64,000 bases of DNA. Source: an uncultured Cedecea sp. Its GTDB lineage: Bacteria; Pseudomonadota; Gammaproteobacteria; Enterobacterales; Enterobacteriaceae. Location: contig NZ_CANMLV010000018.1 of NCBI RefSeq assembly GCF_947498825.1, positions 1 to 64,000 of the forward strand, written 5' to 3'. Shown here in pieces: positions 40,891 to 49,913 of this stretch (position 1 is its first letter; the number at the start of each line of letters is the position of its first letter). The translations under genes and the position numbers were made by a program. A model generated the notes under the pieces. That model was not told the DNA's origin, made no database searches, and saw only the letters and a list, made by a program, of their open reading frames with translations.

Positions 40891-41616
40891 TTACATTGAT
40901 GTGACAATGCCCAGTACTGCGAGATGGGCAGCATAGAACATCACAAAGAACTGCCTAGGCCAGAAACGTCTCTGATACTGCCCGCTCGAGGAGCAGACCA
41001 GCAGAGCCAGTAAGGCAATGGACAGACCCACGACAGACTCACTCACGGCGTTCATATTCATCAGCAGCACCATAGCCGCCCATAATATCGCATATCCGCA
41101 ACGTTCCGGCGGAGTCTTCGCCCGACAGACGGCCCGACTGGTAATAAGCATTCCCACGCCCGCGAGACCATAACTCGCAGACGACAGGGGTATCCAGGCA
41201 GCCAGAATGGCAATACCGGCAAAATAGTGAAGGCGCCTTCCGCTACTGAACGCGCGCAGCGCCTGCCCCGTCACTGCAAAGGCAAACAGAATATTGCCCT
41301 CATACCACGGGTACCCGACAAGCATAAAGGAGATCTGTGCTATCCCCGCCCAGCACCACAGGCTGTTGAGCTGTGACTGTCTGATCTCAGCATATCGGGC
41401 CAGGTTCATTCCCCACACCAGACCAAACAGCGGAAAACAGCCCCGACCCAGCAGGCGCAGGATTTCATTATTTCCGGCCAGCATTAACCCCGTGTGATCA
41501 GCCACCATCAACAGCAGCGCCACCGTTTTAATCATATCCGTCTGACCGGGTGTCCAGGTCAGCAATGCCTGAAGCCAGCGATCGGCATGACTGAGGCGCA
41601 GCGGAACAGTTAACAT
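40891..41616 (-). CDS. traX: TraX, pilin N-acetylation protein
   Basis: TraX acetylates the N-terminus of F pilin. From ATG 41616 the product has 241 residues (F: 248). An ATG at 41808 lies inside the end of traI and adds an N-terminus not seen in relatives. It has several membrane helices and matches F TraX in TPGQTDMIKTVALLLMVADH, CFPLFGLVWGMNLARYAEIR, GYPWYEGNILFAFAVTGQ and RFWPRQFFVMFYAAHLAVLG. It lies between finO and traI as in F and is intact. Confidence 0.92.
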   Translation of the reverse strand: MLTVPLRLSHADRWLQALLTWTPGQTDMIKTVALLLMVADHTGLMLAGNNEILRLLGRGCFPLFGLVWGMNLARYAEIRQSQLNSLWCWAGIAQISFMLVGYPWYEGNILFAFAVTGQALRAFSSGRRLHYFAGIAILAAWIPLSSASYGLAGVGMLITSRAVCRAKTPPERCGYAILWAAMVLLMNMNAVSESVVGLSIALLALLVCSSSGQYQRRFWPRQFFVMFYAAHLAVLGIVTSM

Positions 41617-41698
41617 TATTTTTTCCTTTTTATCAGGCCCCGGAGGGATACCTGGTTTTAATCGGGGAAACAGCCGGGGCAGACAAGCCGCAGGCGCG

Positions 41699-44600
41699 TC
41701 AGTCGCCGCCCAGTGTTTTCTCACGCTGCAAATCGCGCACCATCTCCCGCTCCATTTGCTGCAAGCGCTCGCGCTGAAGATTGTCAGAGACCACCTGTTG
41801 CACCGCATCCTCCTGCCGTCTGCTCTGTGGGTCGTCTGTCACAACTGTTTTCCCGGTGCCCGGGCGGTCACGTTCAAGGCCTTGAATAACATCACCTACA
41901 ACGGCCTTAACACGATCTTCAGGCTTGCGAGCTTCCCTGGTAATTTCCCGGGCAGTCTGTTCGGCCTGTTTGTCCATTTCCCTTCGCTGTGCCTCTTCAA
42001 CGACCTTCTGTGCCTGTACATCAGGCAAGTTAGAAATATCGCCTCCCGCATAAAATGGTGGAGTGACCGATGTCGGATCTGCCCAGATACCTCCGCCTGT
42101 GATCGCGCCCGGATTCCACGGCCGTTCATCCCCGGTCAGGCTAACCACCACCCCCGTATCCGGATTGTTCCTCGCCAGCCGGACCCCTTCCGCCATCCCC
42201 TCGGCCAGCAAACTCTCCCCGTTGCGGCTGTTCTGCAGTGCCACAAACTGAGCAACCTCGTTTCCCATAATGCGGCCCTCACCGCTGAGCGTCGGCATCC
42301 GACTGTCATTGTCGGTCAGCGGGCTGAGCCAGATACCTGCCTTTTTCCCATTTTTATCAAAGGCAGGCAGGGCGACATGCGGCAGCGGATATTTTTTCCC
42401 GGGTGCAATGAATTTTCCCGGCGACACGCCACCTGCCAGACCGGATTGCCGCAGGGCTGCACGTCCTGCAGCAGTCTCGTCCAGTGCACGTGCCCGGCTA
42501 TACAGTTGCATGGCGTTTTTTAACGCGCGATCGTTAAGAGGGGCAAGGATATCGTGCGCTGAGGTTTTCGGCGAAGAGGACTGGATGGCCTTGACCCAGC
42601 CCTCCCGGCTATCGGTGTACACCTGAACATGCTGTTTCATGCGCGACAAGCCCACGTAGGCCGACTCAAAACTGGCCATCCTCTCCCGGCCGCCGGCAAC
42701 GCCTTCCAGTGCTATCACATAGGATTCACTGGCACCCTGCGCACCGTGGGCGGTAATGGCATACGCTAGGTCGATATGTCGCTGTGCCTCGTTTGCTTTC
42801 GGGTTAACTGTCCTGGTCGTTTTACCATCCGACAGGGTGACACTGTCACCTGAAACAGACTTTACCGTCCAGACACTATTGGCCACATAGCCGCGCTCCG
42901 GGTCACTCTTACTGAAACGCATTCTGTCTCCCTGAGAGACAGTGATAATGTCCTCCCGGTACAAAGTGACGCCTTCCGCAGACGCCTCCCGGGGTGAGAT
43001 ATACCGCGTTTTTCCATCCTCGCCCTGCAACGTGATAAGCTGATTCCCCTTGTCCACACTGCCGATACGGTGATAAGTGTTATCCACCAGAGCCACTGCG
43101 CCTTGATTCTCTGCCCATGTCGACAGCTTGCGCAGTTCGCCGTCACGAATATTTGCCGTCACCAGAACAGGCAAAGACACTTCTTCTTTTCCGACCTCAC
43201 CGTTTTCCCGCCGCGCCTCATGTATAAGGCTGTTCAACGCTCTACGGTCATCATTCAGGTGCGTGACAATAAGGGTTTGCGCTTGCGCCGCAGGAGTACG
43301 CCCGGTGTAGTCCATCACCATCGACTCGTACAGGGTGGTTGGCTTACCGTCCGGCATACTTTGCCCGCTCGCTATCGCCTTCTCTTGCTGTGGCGTGAAC
43401 TCCACAACAGAGTTGTCAGGCACCCATGCATCCTGTTTTCGAGGTACTGAATCTGGTGTGACGGTCTCAATGGTCGCCAGCGCGCTTTTTACGTCCCGGT
43501 CAATCAGGCTGTAGACAGCAGGCCGTAATGACGGTGTCTGGCGCACAATTTCTTTCATGATGGCCATATCTGCCGCGCTCCTCTGCTGCATCAGCCCGAA
43601 CGGCTGACCCGAGGCGACGGGCGGCAGCTGATCATTATCCCCGCTGAAGACTGCCCGACCACCCCCTGCCTCTATCAGGGAAGCCGCCTTTGCAGTGTCA
43701 GACAGCCCCAACATCGAGCTTTCATCCACGAGAAACAACGTGTTATTGAAATCCGGCGTTTGGCCATTACGCTGCTGTAGCTGCACGTCATGCAGAAAGG
43801 ATGCCGTGGTCCGCGCATCAACGCCTGCATCCTGCATTTCGCCCACTGCACGATGTGTCGGCCCAAGGCCGATGATGCGCGGACGTGCTGCTTCCGGTAT
43901 CAAACTGACCGCCCCCATCACCGCCCGGAACTGGGTGGTTTTCCCCACTCCTGCATACCCCTGCACCAGGGTGAAACGGTCGGTAGTTTCCAGTATCATC
44001 CGGGTTGCCGCACGCTGACCGGAGGTCAAATCTTCCATCAGACTACCAGGAACGCTCGCCATAAGCGGATTCACTGCTCCTTTCCCTTCCAGCACCCGGG
44101 TCAGAATACTTTTCTCAGCATCCCAGGATTGACGGGAAATCAGCAGGTCGTTACCGTGTCCCTCAGAGACCGCAACATTCAGCAGCTGTCCTGAATTGAT
44201 TTGTGCCTGGAGGGTCTTAGCGATATCTGCCATCGGGACTTTCCCGCCACCGATTTCCAGTGCCGTGGCCATCAGTTGTGGACGTGTAAAGGTCAGACTG
44301 TTGCTTTCCAGCAGGGGAATGGACAAATGAATGACCTGCTCTGCGGGGGTGTGCAACCCGGATTTTTGCCGGGCGATAGCTGCACCCAGGTCGGTTTCTC
44401 CGGAACGCGCCTTCAGTTGACCGGAAACCACGCTGAAAGCACTGTGCCTGTCCAACTTCTCCGTTGTCCGGGCAGAATCCTGTGCGGAGTACAGGCGGAC
44501 ATGACTTCCACTCTGCGACAGCTGATTCAGGGTCGCATTGTCCATTTCGTTCTGCTTCATGGAGGCAAACACCGTCGCCGTTTCACTCACCGATCGGCCG

Positions 44601-46936
44601 GGACTCTCCACCCAGCCATGACCAATTTTAATCCCGTCAAACATGCTATTGCCTACAGTTAGGGTCTGCGTTGTCTTCTGCCCTGGACGCTGAACCGTCA
44701 ACAGACCTTTCTCAGCCTTCAGAACCGTCACGCCTTCCCCACCTTTCAACCGTGTGTCGGGGATTTTACCCAGCACAGACAGTCGCTCACCCTCTGCCAC
44801 AGGCAGAGAACCGGAACGGAAAAGGGACCATTGGCTGTCTACCGCCGGGATTTTCAGCATCAGGCTGGCCCCTTCTTTGTCTTTCAGGGTTAACGTGTTG
44901 CTCATTGCCGTGACCCGATCAATCACATAGCGATCATGCTGCTTTGTCTCAGGGTTCCATCTCTCCATCATCATACCTTCCCGGTACGAGTCGCGGACTC
45001 CCCGACTTTTGCTGTCCAGCCAGACAGGGGTCAGGACGGCGACTGTCATATCCTGCGCTCCCAGTACACCCTCCTGTTTAAGTGACTCACGGATCATCCC
45101 ATTCAAGATAGGTTGTTCACGCGTTCCGGCAATTTGCGCAACACTGTCCTGCCCGTCCCGCACGCTAACGGCAAATTCCTGTGCCAGTCGGCGATAACGT
45201 GCGTCCTTGTCCGGATCGCTGATGATATCCACCGTAGTCTGCTGCCCACCCTGCCAGCGATAGGTATTCACCCCACTGTCCTTCAGCACCGTCAGTGCAC
45301 TCCCGGTGCCACTGCGCTTTCCGCTGTCCGAGAGCAGCACCTGCACGTTATTTCGCATGGCGCCATCCAGCAGGGAAACAGCCTCCTTCAGACTGAGTTT
45401 CTCCGCCTGGTCGACTATAAGTGTACCGCCGGGAATAAAAGCGGTACCGTCATGAAGGGCGCTTTTCCCGGTCACCGTTTCACCGGACAGGCGGTCATCA
45501 TCGGCAAGAAAAACACGGGAGCGATTATCGGGAGCCACAATAATCACATCACGCCCCTGCTCACGTGCCATCATGGTCAGCTCAGCCACCCTGTCACGCT
45601 GTCCGGATGCCCCACCCTGCCCAGAGATAATCCCCATAACCGGCTTATCCTGCGCCAGAACGCTGACAGCGTCGCTGAAGGATACCTGCCGTGAAAATGA
45701 GGCATCAGGCGTAACAGAGACATAGTTCTGGCGCTGAATTTCCTGGCTCAGCGCTTTCACCGAGAGTTCATCAAGAACGTGGATACTCGAGGTAAACAAG
45801 CCTTTTTCCCGATCGAGGGGAATAAGCTGCTCCCGCTCAATGGCCTTATCGATACCAGTTCTCGCAAGGTCAAACACCCCCGGTTTTGCTTCCAGCTGAC
45901 TGACCGTGCGCGCCAGCAGTTCCGCATACGTGAACTGCATTTTGCTGTCGCTAAGTCCAGCTACAGACTTCATCACCACATCGTCAATATTGACAACGTT
46001 TGCCACTTCCGGAATGGCGGGAATAGATTTCGTCTCTGCGGCACGTGTATCGGCAGCATCACGGTAGCCCCGGATATCAAACCCGGTTTCCTTCAGCGTC
46101 CCCATCCACTCCGCCATCTTCTCAGTCGGCTCGATGGATTCCTTGGATTTACGGGTGTCAAGCGCCGCCATGTCCCGAGATTTCAAAGATGCATCTGGCC
46201 CCGCAGCCTCTCTGACCTCCCGGGTACGCGAGGAAAACGGTTCTGCCGGGACGCCTTTCATCTCCCACATACCGTGTTTTCCGACCACCTCGGTTTCATA
46301 CCCGAACTTTTCAACTCGCGATTTCAGTTCTTCGCGGTATATTTTTCCAAACGCAATCTGGTTGGCATACACATTCTCAATAAAGCCGTTCTTACCCACG
46401 GTATCGGTACCGAGAGACTGCCATTTATCCCCGTTCCGTGTCGCATTGAGCACGACCGCATGCGTATGTATCAAAGGTTCCTGATTGCGGTTGGTATCAT
46501 GATTGAATTTCGCCACAATAAGATTGTCAGTCATGACCGTTTCTTTTACCCCCTCCGTCATGACCCGAGTCACAGCAAGGGTTTCCACCTGTCTGATAGC
46601 TTCGGTGACCGCCTGATTATGTGCATCAATCAGACGTTTATCCCCGCCCAGCATGGCCAGTATTGACACACTTTTGGGGGCAGAAAACGTCAGATCATAT
46701 CCAGCCCGGTGTTTATTGACGCCGTTTTCCATCCGGCTCAGGTTGCTGCCGTCCGGCAATTTTCCTTTCAGCAGGTCGGTGAATACCTGTTTATCCACCT
46801 TCCCGTCCAACCCCAGAGCCTCTGCACCTTTTCCCTGCCAGCGTTCATCCATGCTGCCAATGACATAGTAATTGTCCTTATCGGTATAGTAACTGGCAGC
46901 TCCACCCGCCGACTTAACTTGACTGATACTCAGCAT
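41699..46936 (-). CDS. traI: TraI, conjugative relaxase and helicase
   Basis: TraI nicks oriT, stays covalently bound and unwinds DNA during transfer. The 1745 residues (F: 1756) begin [20 protein letters not shown], with the catalytic tyrosine cluster at Tyr16/17 and Tyr23/24. The histidine triad is HTHAVVLNATR (near 160). The two helicase halves follow, with an active Walker A GYAGVGKTTQFRA near residue 995 and the VDESSMLGL Walker B. The C-terminal end (GRAALRQSGLAGG and on) ends near FinO's target end. It overlaps the traD stop by one base. It is intact. Confidence 0.95.
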   Translation of the reverse strand: MLSISQVKSAGGAASYYTDKDNYYVIGSMDERWQGKGAEALGLDGKVDKQVFTDLLKGKLPDGSNLSRMENGVNKHRAGYDLTFSAPKSVSILAMLGGDKRLIDAHNQAVTEAIRQVETLAVTRVMTEGVKETVMTDNLIVAKFNHDTNRNQEPLIHTHAVVLNATRNGDKWQSLGTDTVGKNGFIENVYANQIAFGKIYREELKSRVEKFGYETEVVGKHGMWEMKGVPAEPFSSRTREVREAAGPDASLKSRDMAALDTRKSKESIEPTEKMAEWMGTLKETGFDIRGYRDAADTRAAETKSIPAIPEVANVVNIDDVVMKSVAGLSDSKMQFTYAELLARTVSQLEAKPGVFDLARTGIDKAIEREQLIPLDREKGLFTSSIHVLDELSVKALSQEIQRQNYVSVTPDASFSRQVSFSDAVSVLAQDKPVMGIISGQGGASGQRDRVAELTMMAREQGRDVIIVAPDNRSRVFLADDDRLSGETVTGKSALHDGTAFIPGGTLIVDQAEKLSLKEAVSLLDGAMRNNVQVLLSDSGKRSGTGSALTVLKDSGVNTYRWQGGQQTTVDIISDPDKDARYRRLAQEFAVSVRDGQDSVAQIAGTREQPILNGMIRESLKQEGVLGAQDMTVAVLTPVWLDSKSRGVRDSYREGMMMERWNPETKQHDRYVIDRVTAMSNTLTLKDKEGASLMLKIPAVDSQWSLFRSGSLPVAEGERLSVLGKIPDTRLKGGEGVTVLKAEKGLLTVQRPGQKTTQTLTVGNSMFDGIKIGHGWVESPGRSVSETATVFASMKQNEMDNATLNQLSQSGSHVRLYSAQDSARTTEKLDRHSAFSVVSGQLKARSGETDLGAAIARQKSGLHTPAEQVIHLSIPLLESNSLTFTRPQLMATALEIGGGKVPMADIAKTLQAQINSGQLLNVAVSEGHGNDLLISRQSWDAEKSILTRVLEGKGAVNPLMASVPGSLMEDLTSGQRAATRMILETTDRFTLVQGYAGVGKTTQFRAVMGAVSLIPEAARPRIIGLGPTHRAVGEMQDAGVDARTTASFLHDVQLQQRNGQTPDFNNTLFLVDESSMLGLSDTAKAASLIEAGGGRAVFSGDNDQLPPVASGQPFGLMQQRSAADMAIMKEIVRQTPSLRPAVYSLIDRDVKSALATIETVTPDSVPRKQDAWVPDNSVVEFTPQQEKAIASGQSMPDGKPTTLYESMVMDYTGRTPAAQAQTLIVTHLNDDRRALNSLIHEARRENGEVGKEEVSLPVLVTANIRDGELRKLSTWAENQGAVALVDNTYHRIGSVDKGNQLITLQGEDGKTRYISPREASAEGVTLYREDIITVSQGDRMRFSKSDPERGYVANSVWTVKSVSGDSVTLSDGKTTRTVNPKANEAQRHIDLAYAITAHGAQGASESYVIALEGVAGGRERMASFESAYVGLSRMKQHVQVYTDSREGWVKAIQSSSPKTSAHDILAPLNDRALKNAMQLYSRARALDETAAGRAALRQSGLAGGVSPGKFIAPGKKYPLPHVALPAFDKNGKKAGIWLSPLTDNDSRMPTLSGEGRIMGNEVAQFVALQNSRNGESLLAEGMAEGVRLARNNPDTGVVVSLTGDERPWNPGAITGGGIWADPTSVTPPFYAGGDISNLPDVQAQKVVEEAQRREMDKQAEQTAREITREARKPEDRVKAVVGDVIQGLERDRPGTGKTVVTDDPQSRRQEDAVQQVVSDNLQRERLQQMEREMVRDLQREKTLGGD

Positions 46937-49167
46937 CAGAACCTCTCCCCGACCTCAGCATCACCTCGTTCATCCTTACGGGAGTGATTGATATTAACTT
47001 CCTCACGCCGCTGTATATCGCGCTGCGTATGCGACTCTGCCAGATAGGCTTCATAGATCTGCATATCGTCTATTTCACCCGTGTCATTCACCCCCGGAGG
47101 CAAAATGTCTCCATCGGCCTCAAGCACCTGTGGTTCAAGCTCCATCTCTGTTCCTCCTGACGCAGCTACCGGAGTGGTCGTCGACGTTCCAGCGCGAACA
47201 GTGGGTATTCCAGGTGCAACAGCTACCTTTGCAACCTCATGCGTTGCAGGTTTTTCCTCCAGTGTCGGTTGTATTACAGCAGCGGGAATGTTGTGTTCGG
47301 TATCAGGGTGGAGACTGTTTTCCACGGGGTCTAACTCCGGCATTAACGCTTCCGGCGAAAACAACGCCCGGGCATAACTTCCTTCTTCTTCCCTGGCCGC
47401 CAGCAAGGCATCAAGCCTCGCGTCCATGCGCGGATTGAGATTACGCTGAATAAAGCCTTCAGCCACTTTGGGCCGGGGTTTGTATTTCAACGCCATCTTC
47501 ACCGCCGGATAAGGTCCCGGCAAAGTGACATAGCAAGACAAGTCCGGCAGCATCTGAATGTCGGAGTAGCTGACCAGTGTTTCACGCTCCTGCTCTTTTC
47601 CGGTCGACACACCGTCACGCACTGGGTCAGCCCCGTAGGAATACTGCTCATTGGCCTTGAGAATTTGTTTTTCACCTATTTCTCCGGCCGCGAACTCGGC
47701 AATCTGTTTACTCGGCGAACGGAAGAATGCACGGGTGTTCATCACGTCGAATAATGTGGCAGCAGGCTTCACACCGTAGATATCTTCCATCTGGGCATAG
47801 GACTGAATGCCGAACACATAACAGCCCCCGAATTTACGGGCTTCTGGCAAAATTTCGACTAAATCTGGCAACTTGTGCAACGTGGGGAGTTCGTCTGCAA
47901 AAATCCACACACGGCGGTCACGGCTTTCACCCATATCGAGCAAACCCCGGATTGCAATACTCAGCCACATCGAAATAACCGGCTTCAGGGAAGCGTGCGT
48001 ACCGGCATTGGAGGATATAAACAGCCAGCCATTCGGCTGGTCTTCGCGTACCCCGCGCATCCAGTCTCGGATTGTGAACGGCTCGCCGTTCTTTTCAATA
48101 CCCTGCAAATATCGGATGGCCTTGACGTAGTTGGTCAGTACGGCACGGATGGATATCGCTGTTTTCTCTATTTTTTCCTCAACCAGATTGGCAGCTGGCG
48201 TGTTTTGCAGATAGGCACGCAATTTGTCGATTTTGATGGAAAGCATGGTATCAACCAGCTTCTGATAACTACGGTCTTTATCCTCGCGCATAAGATACGC
48301 GCCTTCGGCAAAAATGGTGCGGCCAGACCCCTGCCAGAACGGATCTTCCTTGGTACCCATCGGGATAAGTGTGTTCGACACGTTGTCAAAATCGGGCAGA
48401 GTCAGGCATTCCTTCCACAAATCCCAGGCCGCGCACCGCGAGTCCAGTGGGTTAAGAATTTTGTCCAGTGCCGGATCGTAGTAACTTTTGACGAACTCAC
48501 AAGAGCGGTCGTAGATAATGGCCATATCACCCCGGGCACGCACATAGTTCAGCAAACGGCGAATAACCTCTGACTTCCCTGAGCCGACCGTGCCATGGAG
48601 ACAGAAGTTCTGAATTTCGGAATTTTTCAAAATCGGTAGGTCACCAATTTTGATATCAGAGGCCATACCGTCCCGCTTCATCTGACGCGCGACTTCTTTC
48701 GGGTTCTCGGAAAGTTGTCGCCCTCCGGTATTTTCATCCTCACTTTGCTGCTTACCCTGACGGCCAAGAACCCAGCTTGTAACAAAGAACGTCACAATGC
48801 AGATAACCAGGGATAAGGTGGCTGCAAAGACAAACCCGGTCCACAACTGCTCGCCACACCAAATAATATATTTGTCGGCGAGGATCTGTTCTGACGTGTA
48901 TTCCAGGGATTTACCGTAATACTGGATAGTGTAAACAGGCTGAGAACGAATAAGATCACGCATGGGGGCAAGCGTTGTACACCACCAGTAAACACAGCCA
49001 TTAACAAAAGTTTGCCAGCTAAGGCGGTACATTAATATCAGTCCGTTTAAGACCCAGAATATAATAAACAGTACGTAGAAAATGATATTGGCGATCTGTC
49101 CAAACATACGAAAACGCATATTTGCGATCTGACCACCCTGCGTCATATCTTTGGCGTTAAAACTCAT
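46936..49167 (-). CDS. traD: TraD, coupling ATPase
   Basis: TraD is the VirD4-type ring ATPase that brings the TraI-DNA complex to the secretion channel. The 743 residues (F: 717) have two N-terminal membrane helices (about 28-50 and 105-130), Walker A in [12 protein letters not shown] (near 195), and [19 protein letters not shown] as Walker B. The C-terminus keeps RREEVNIN, but the Gln-Gln-Pro repeat of F TraD that precedes the TraM-binding end is absent or replaced by an alanine- and threonine-rich linker. The end (DAEVGERF) differs from F, so TraM specificity should differ. Confidence 0.94.
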   Translation of the reverse strand: MSFNAKDMTQGGQIANMRFRMFGQIANIIFYVLFIIFWVLNGLILMYRLSWQTFVNGCVYWWCTTLAPMRDLIRSQPVYTIQYYGKSLEYTSEQILADKYIIWCGEQLWTGFVFAATLSLVICIVTFFVTSWVLGRQGKQQSEDENTGGRQLSENPKEVARQMKRDGMASDIKIGDLPILKNSEIQNFCLHGTVGSGKSEVIRRLLNYVRARGDMAIIYDRSCEFVKSYYDPALDKILNPLDSRCAAWDLWKECLTLPDFDNVSNTLIPMGTKEDPFWQGSGRTIFAEGAYLMREDKDRSYQKLVDTMLSIKIDKLRAYLQNTPAANLVEEKIEKTAISIRAVLTNYVKAIRYLQGIEKNGEPFTIRDWMRGVREDQPNGWLFISSNAGTHASLKPVISMWLSIAIRGLLDMGESRDRRVWIFADELPTLHKLPDLVEILPEARKFGGCYVFGIQSYAQMEDIYGVKPAATLFDVMNTRAFFRSPSKQIAEFAAGEIGEKQILKANEQYSYGADPVRDGVSTGKEQERETLVSYSDIQMLPDLSCYVTLPGPYPAVKMALKYKPRPKVAEGFIQRNLNPRMDARLDALLAAREEEGSYARALFSPEALMPELDPVENSLHPDTEHNIPAAVIQPTLEEKPATHEVAKVAVAPGIPTVRAGTSTTTPVAASGGTEMELEPQVLEADGDILPPGVNDTGEIDDMQIYEAYLAESHTQRDIQRREEVNINHSRKDERGDAEVGERF

Positions 49168-49347
49168 CGTGTTTGACCTTTAATAAAAAATGAGAGGTAA
49201 TACCGTCTGGGGACGGAAACGCCTTACAGGCGCACAAATCAAAGAAATTGTGCACCTGCTCGCCGTTTATAATGAAATCACGAAGTTACTGATTGGAAAT
49301 GAAAATAAATACTGATCAGATTGATTTGTTAATTATTATCAGGCAAA

Positions 49348-49902
49348 TCACTCTACGGATATTGTCTCTTTGCTTTTGATGGATACAAGCAACGACGTTA
49401 ATGCCGTCAGCTGGTAACGGTTCAGGTCAACATTCAGATAAATCATGAAACTAAAGGACGATATGATGAGCCCAATGGTTGAATAAATCGCACCATAAAC
49501 AAACCATGAACACAGCACAATTATGACGGCATAGCTAACCAAGTACGTAAACAAATAACGTCTGAATTTTGTGGATACAAACCGACAAAGCACGGATGTT
49601 TCACGAAATGACTGAGGGATAGACAGATACAAGGCTCTGCTATTTACCACCTGTAACATGATAAAAACCCCGGCCAAAAAACCTATTATCACTGAGGCAG
49701 CTATTCCTATTGACGCTTTATTCGATAATTCATATTGCATCATTTGATATCCATAGAGCACCAGAGGCCAGCTTGTCATCCATGCCACTACGCTCAATCC
49801 CGGCCAGAAACAACGCCACATTCCGGGGACCTCATTCCCGCCTTTCTTAAACAGAATTTTTAATGCCTCAACTTCTTGCAATATTTTATGATTAGATATC
49901 AT
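49348..49902 (-). CDS. TraS-like entry exclusion membrane protein
   Basis: The 184-residue protein has four hydrophobic segments (about residues 33-52, 67-88, 113-135 and 138-155) and a short cytoplasmic N-terminus. Sequence similarity to F TraS (149 residues) cannot be judged by eye, because TraS proteins vary greatly. Its place directly after traG and before traD is that of traS, which blocks DNA entry from a donor with the same plasmid by sensing TraG. The start is 11 bp after the traG stop. The expected next gene, traT, is missing. Confidence 0.6.
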   Translation of the reverse strand: MISNHKILQEVEALKILFKKGGNEVPGMWRCFWPGLSVVAWMTSWPLVLYGYQMMQYELSNKASIGIAASVIIGFLAGVFIMLQVVNSRALYLSIPQSFRETSVLCRFVSTKFRRYLFTYLVSYAVIIVLCSWFVYGAIYSTIGLIISSFSFMIYLNVDLNRYQLTALTSLLVSIKSKETISVE

Positions 49903-49913
49903 CTTATATTCTT

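Noticed and set aside
44201..46666. Long plus-strand frames (153, 193 and 295 codons) opposite traI
   Set aside because: They lie wholly antisense to the conserved TraI coding sequence and have arginine- and histidine-rich compositions typical of shadow frames.
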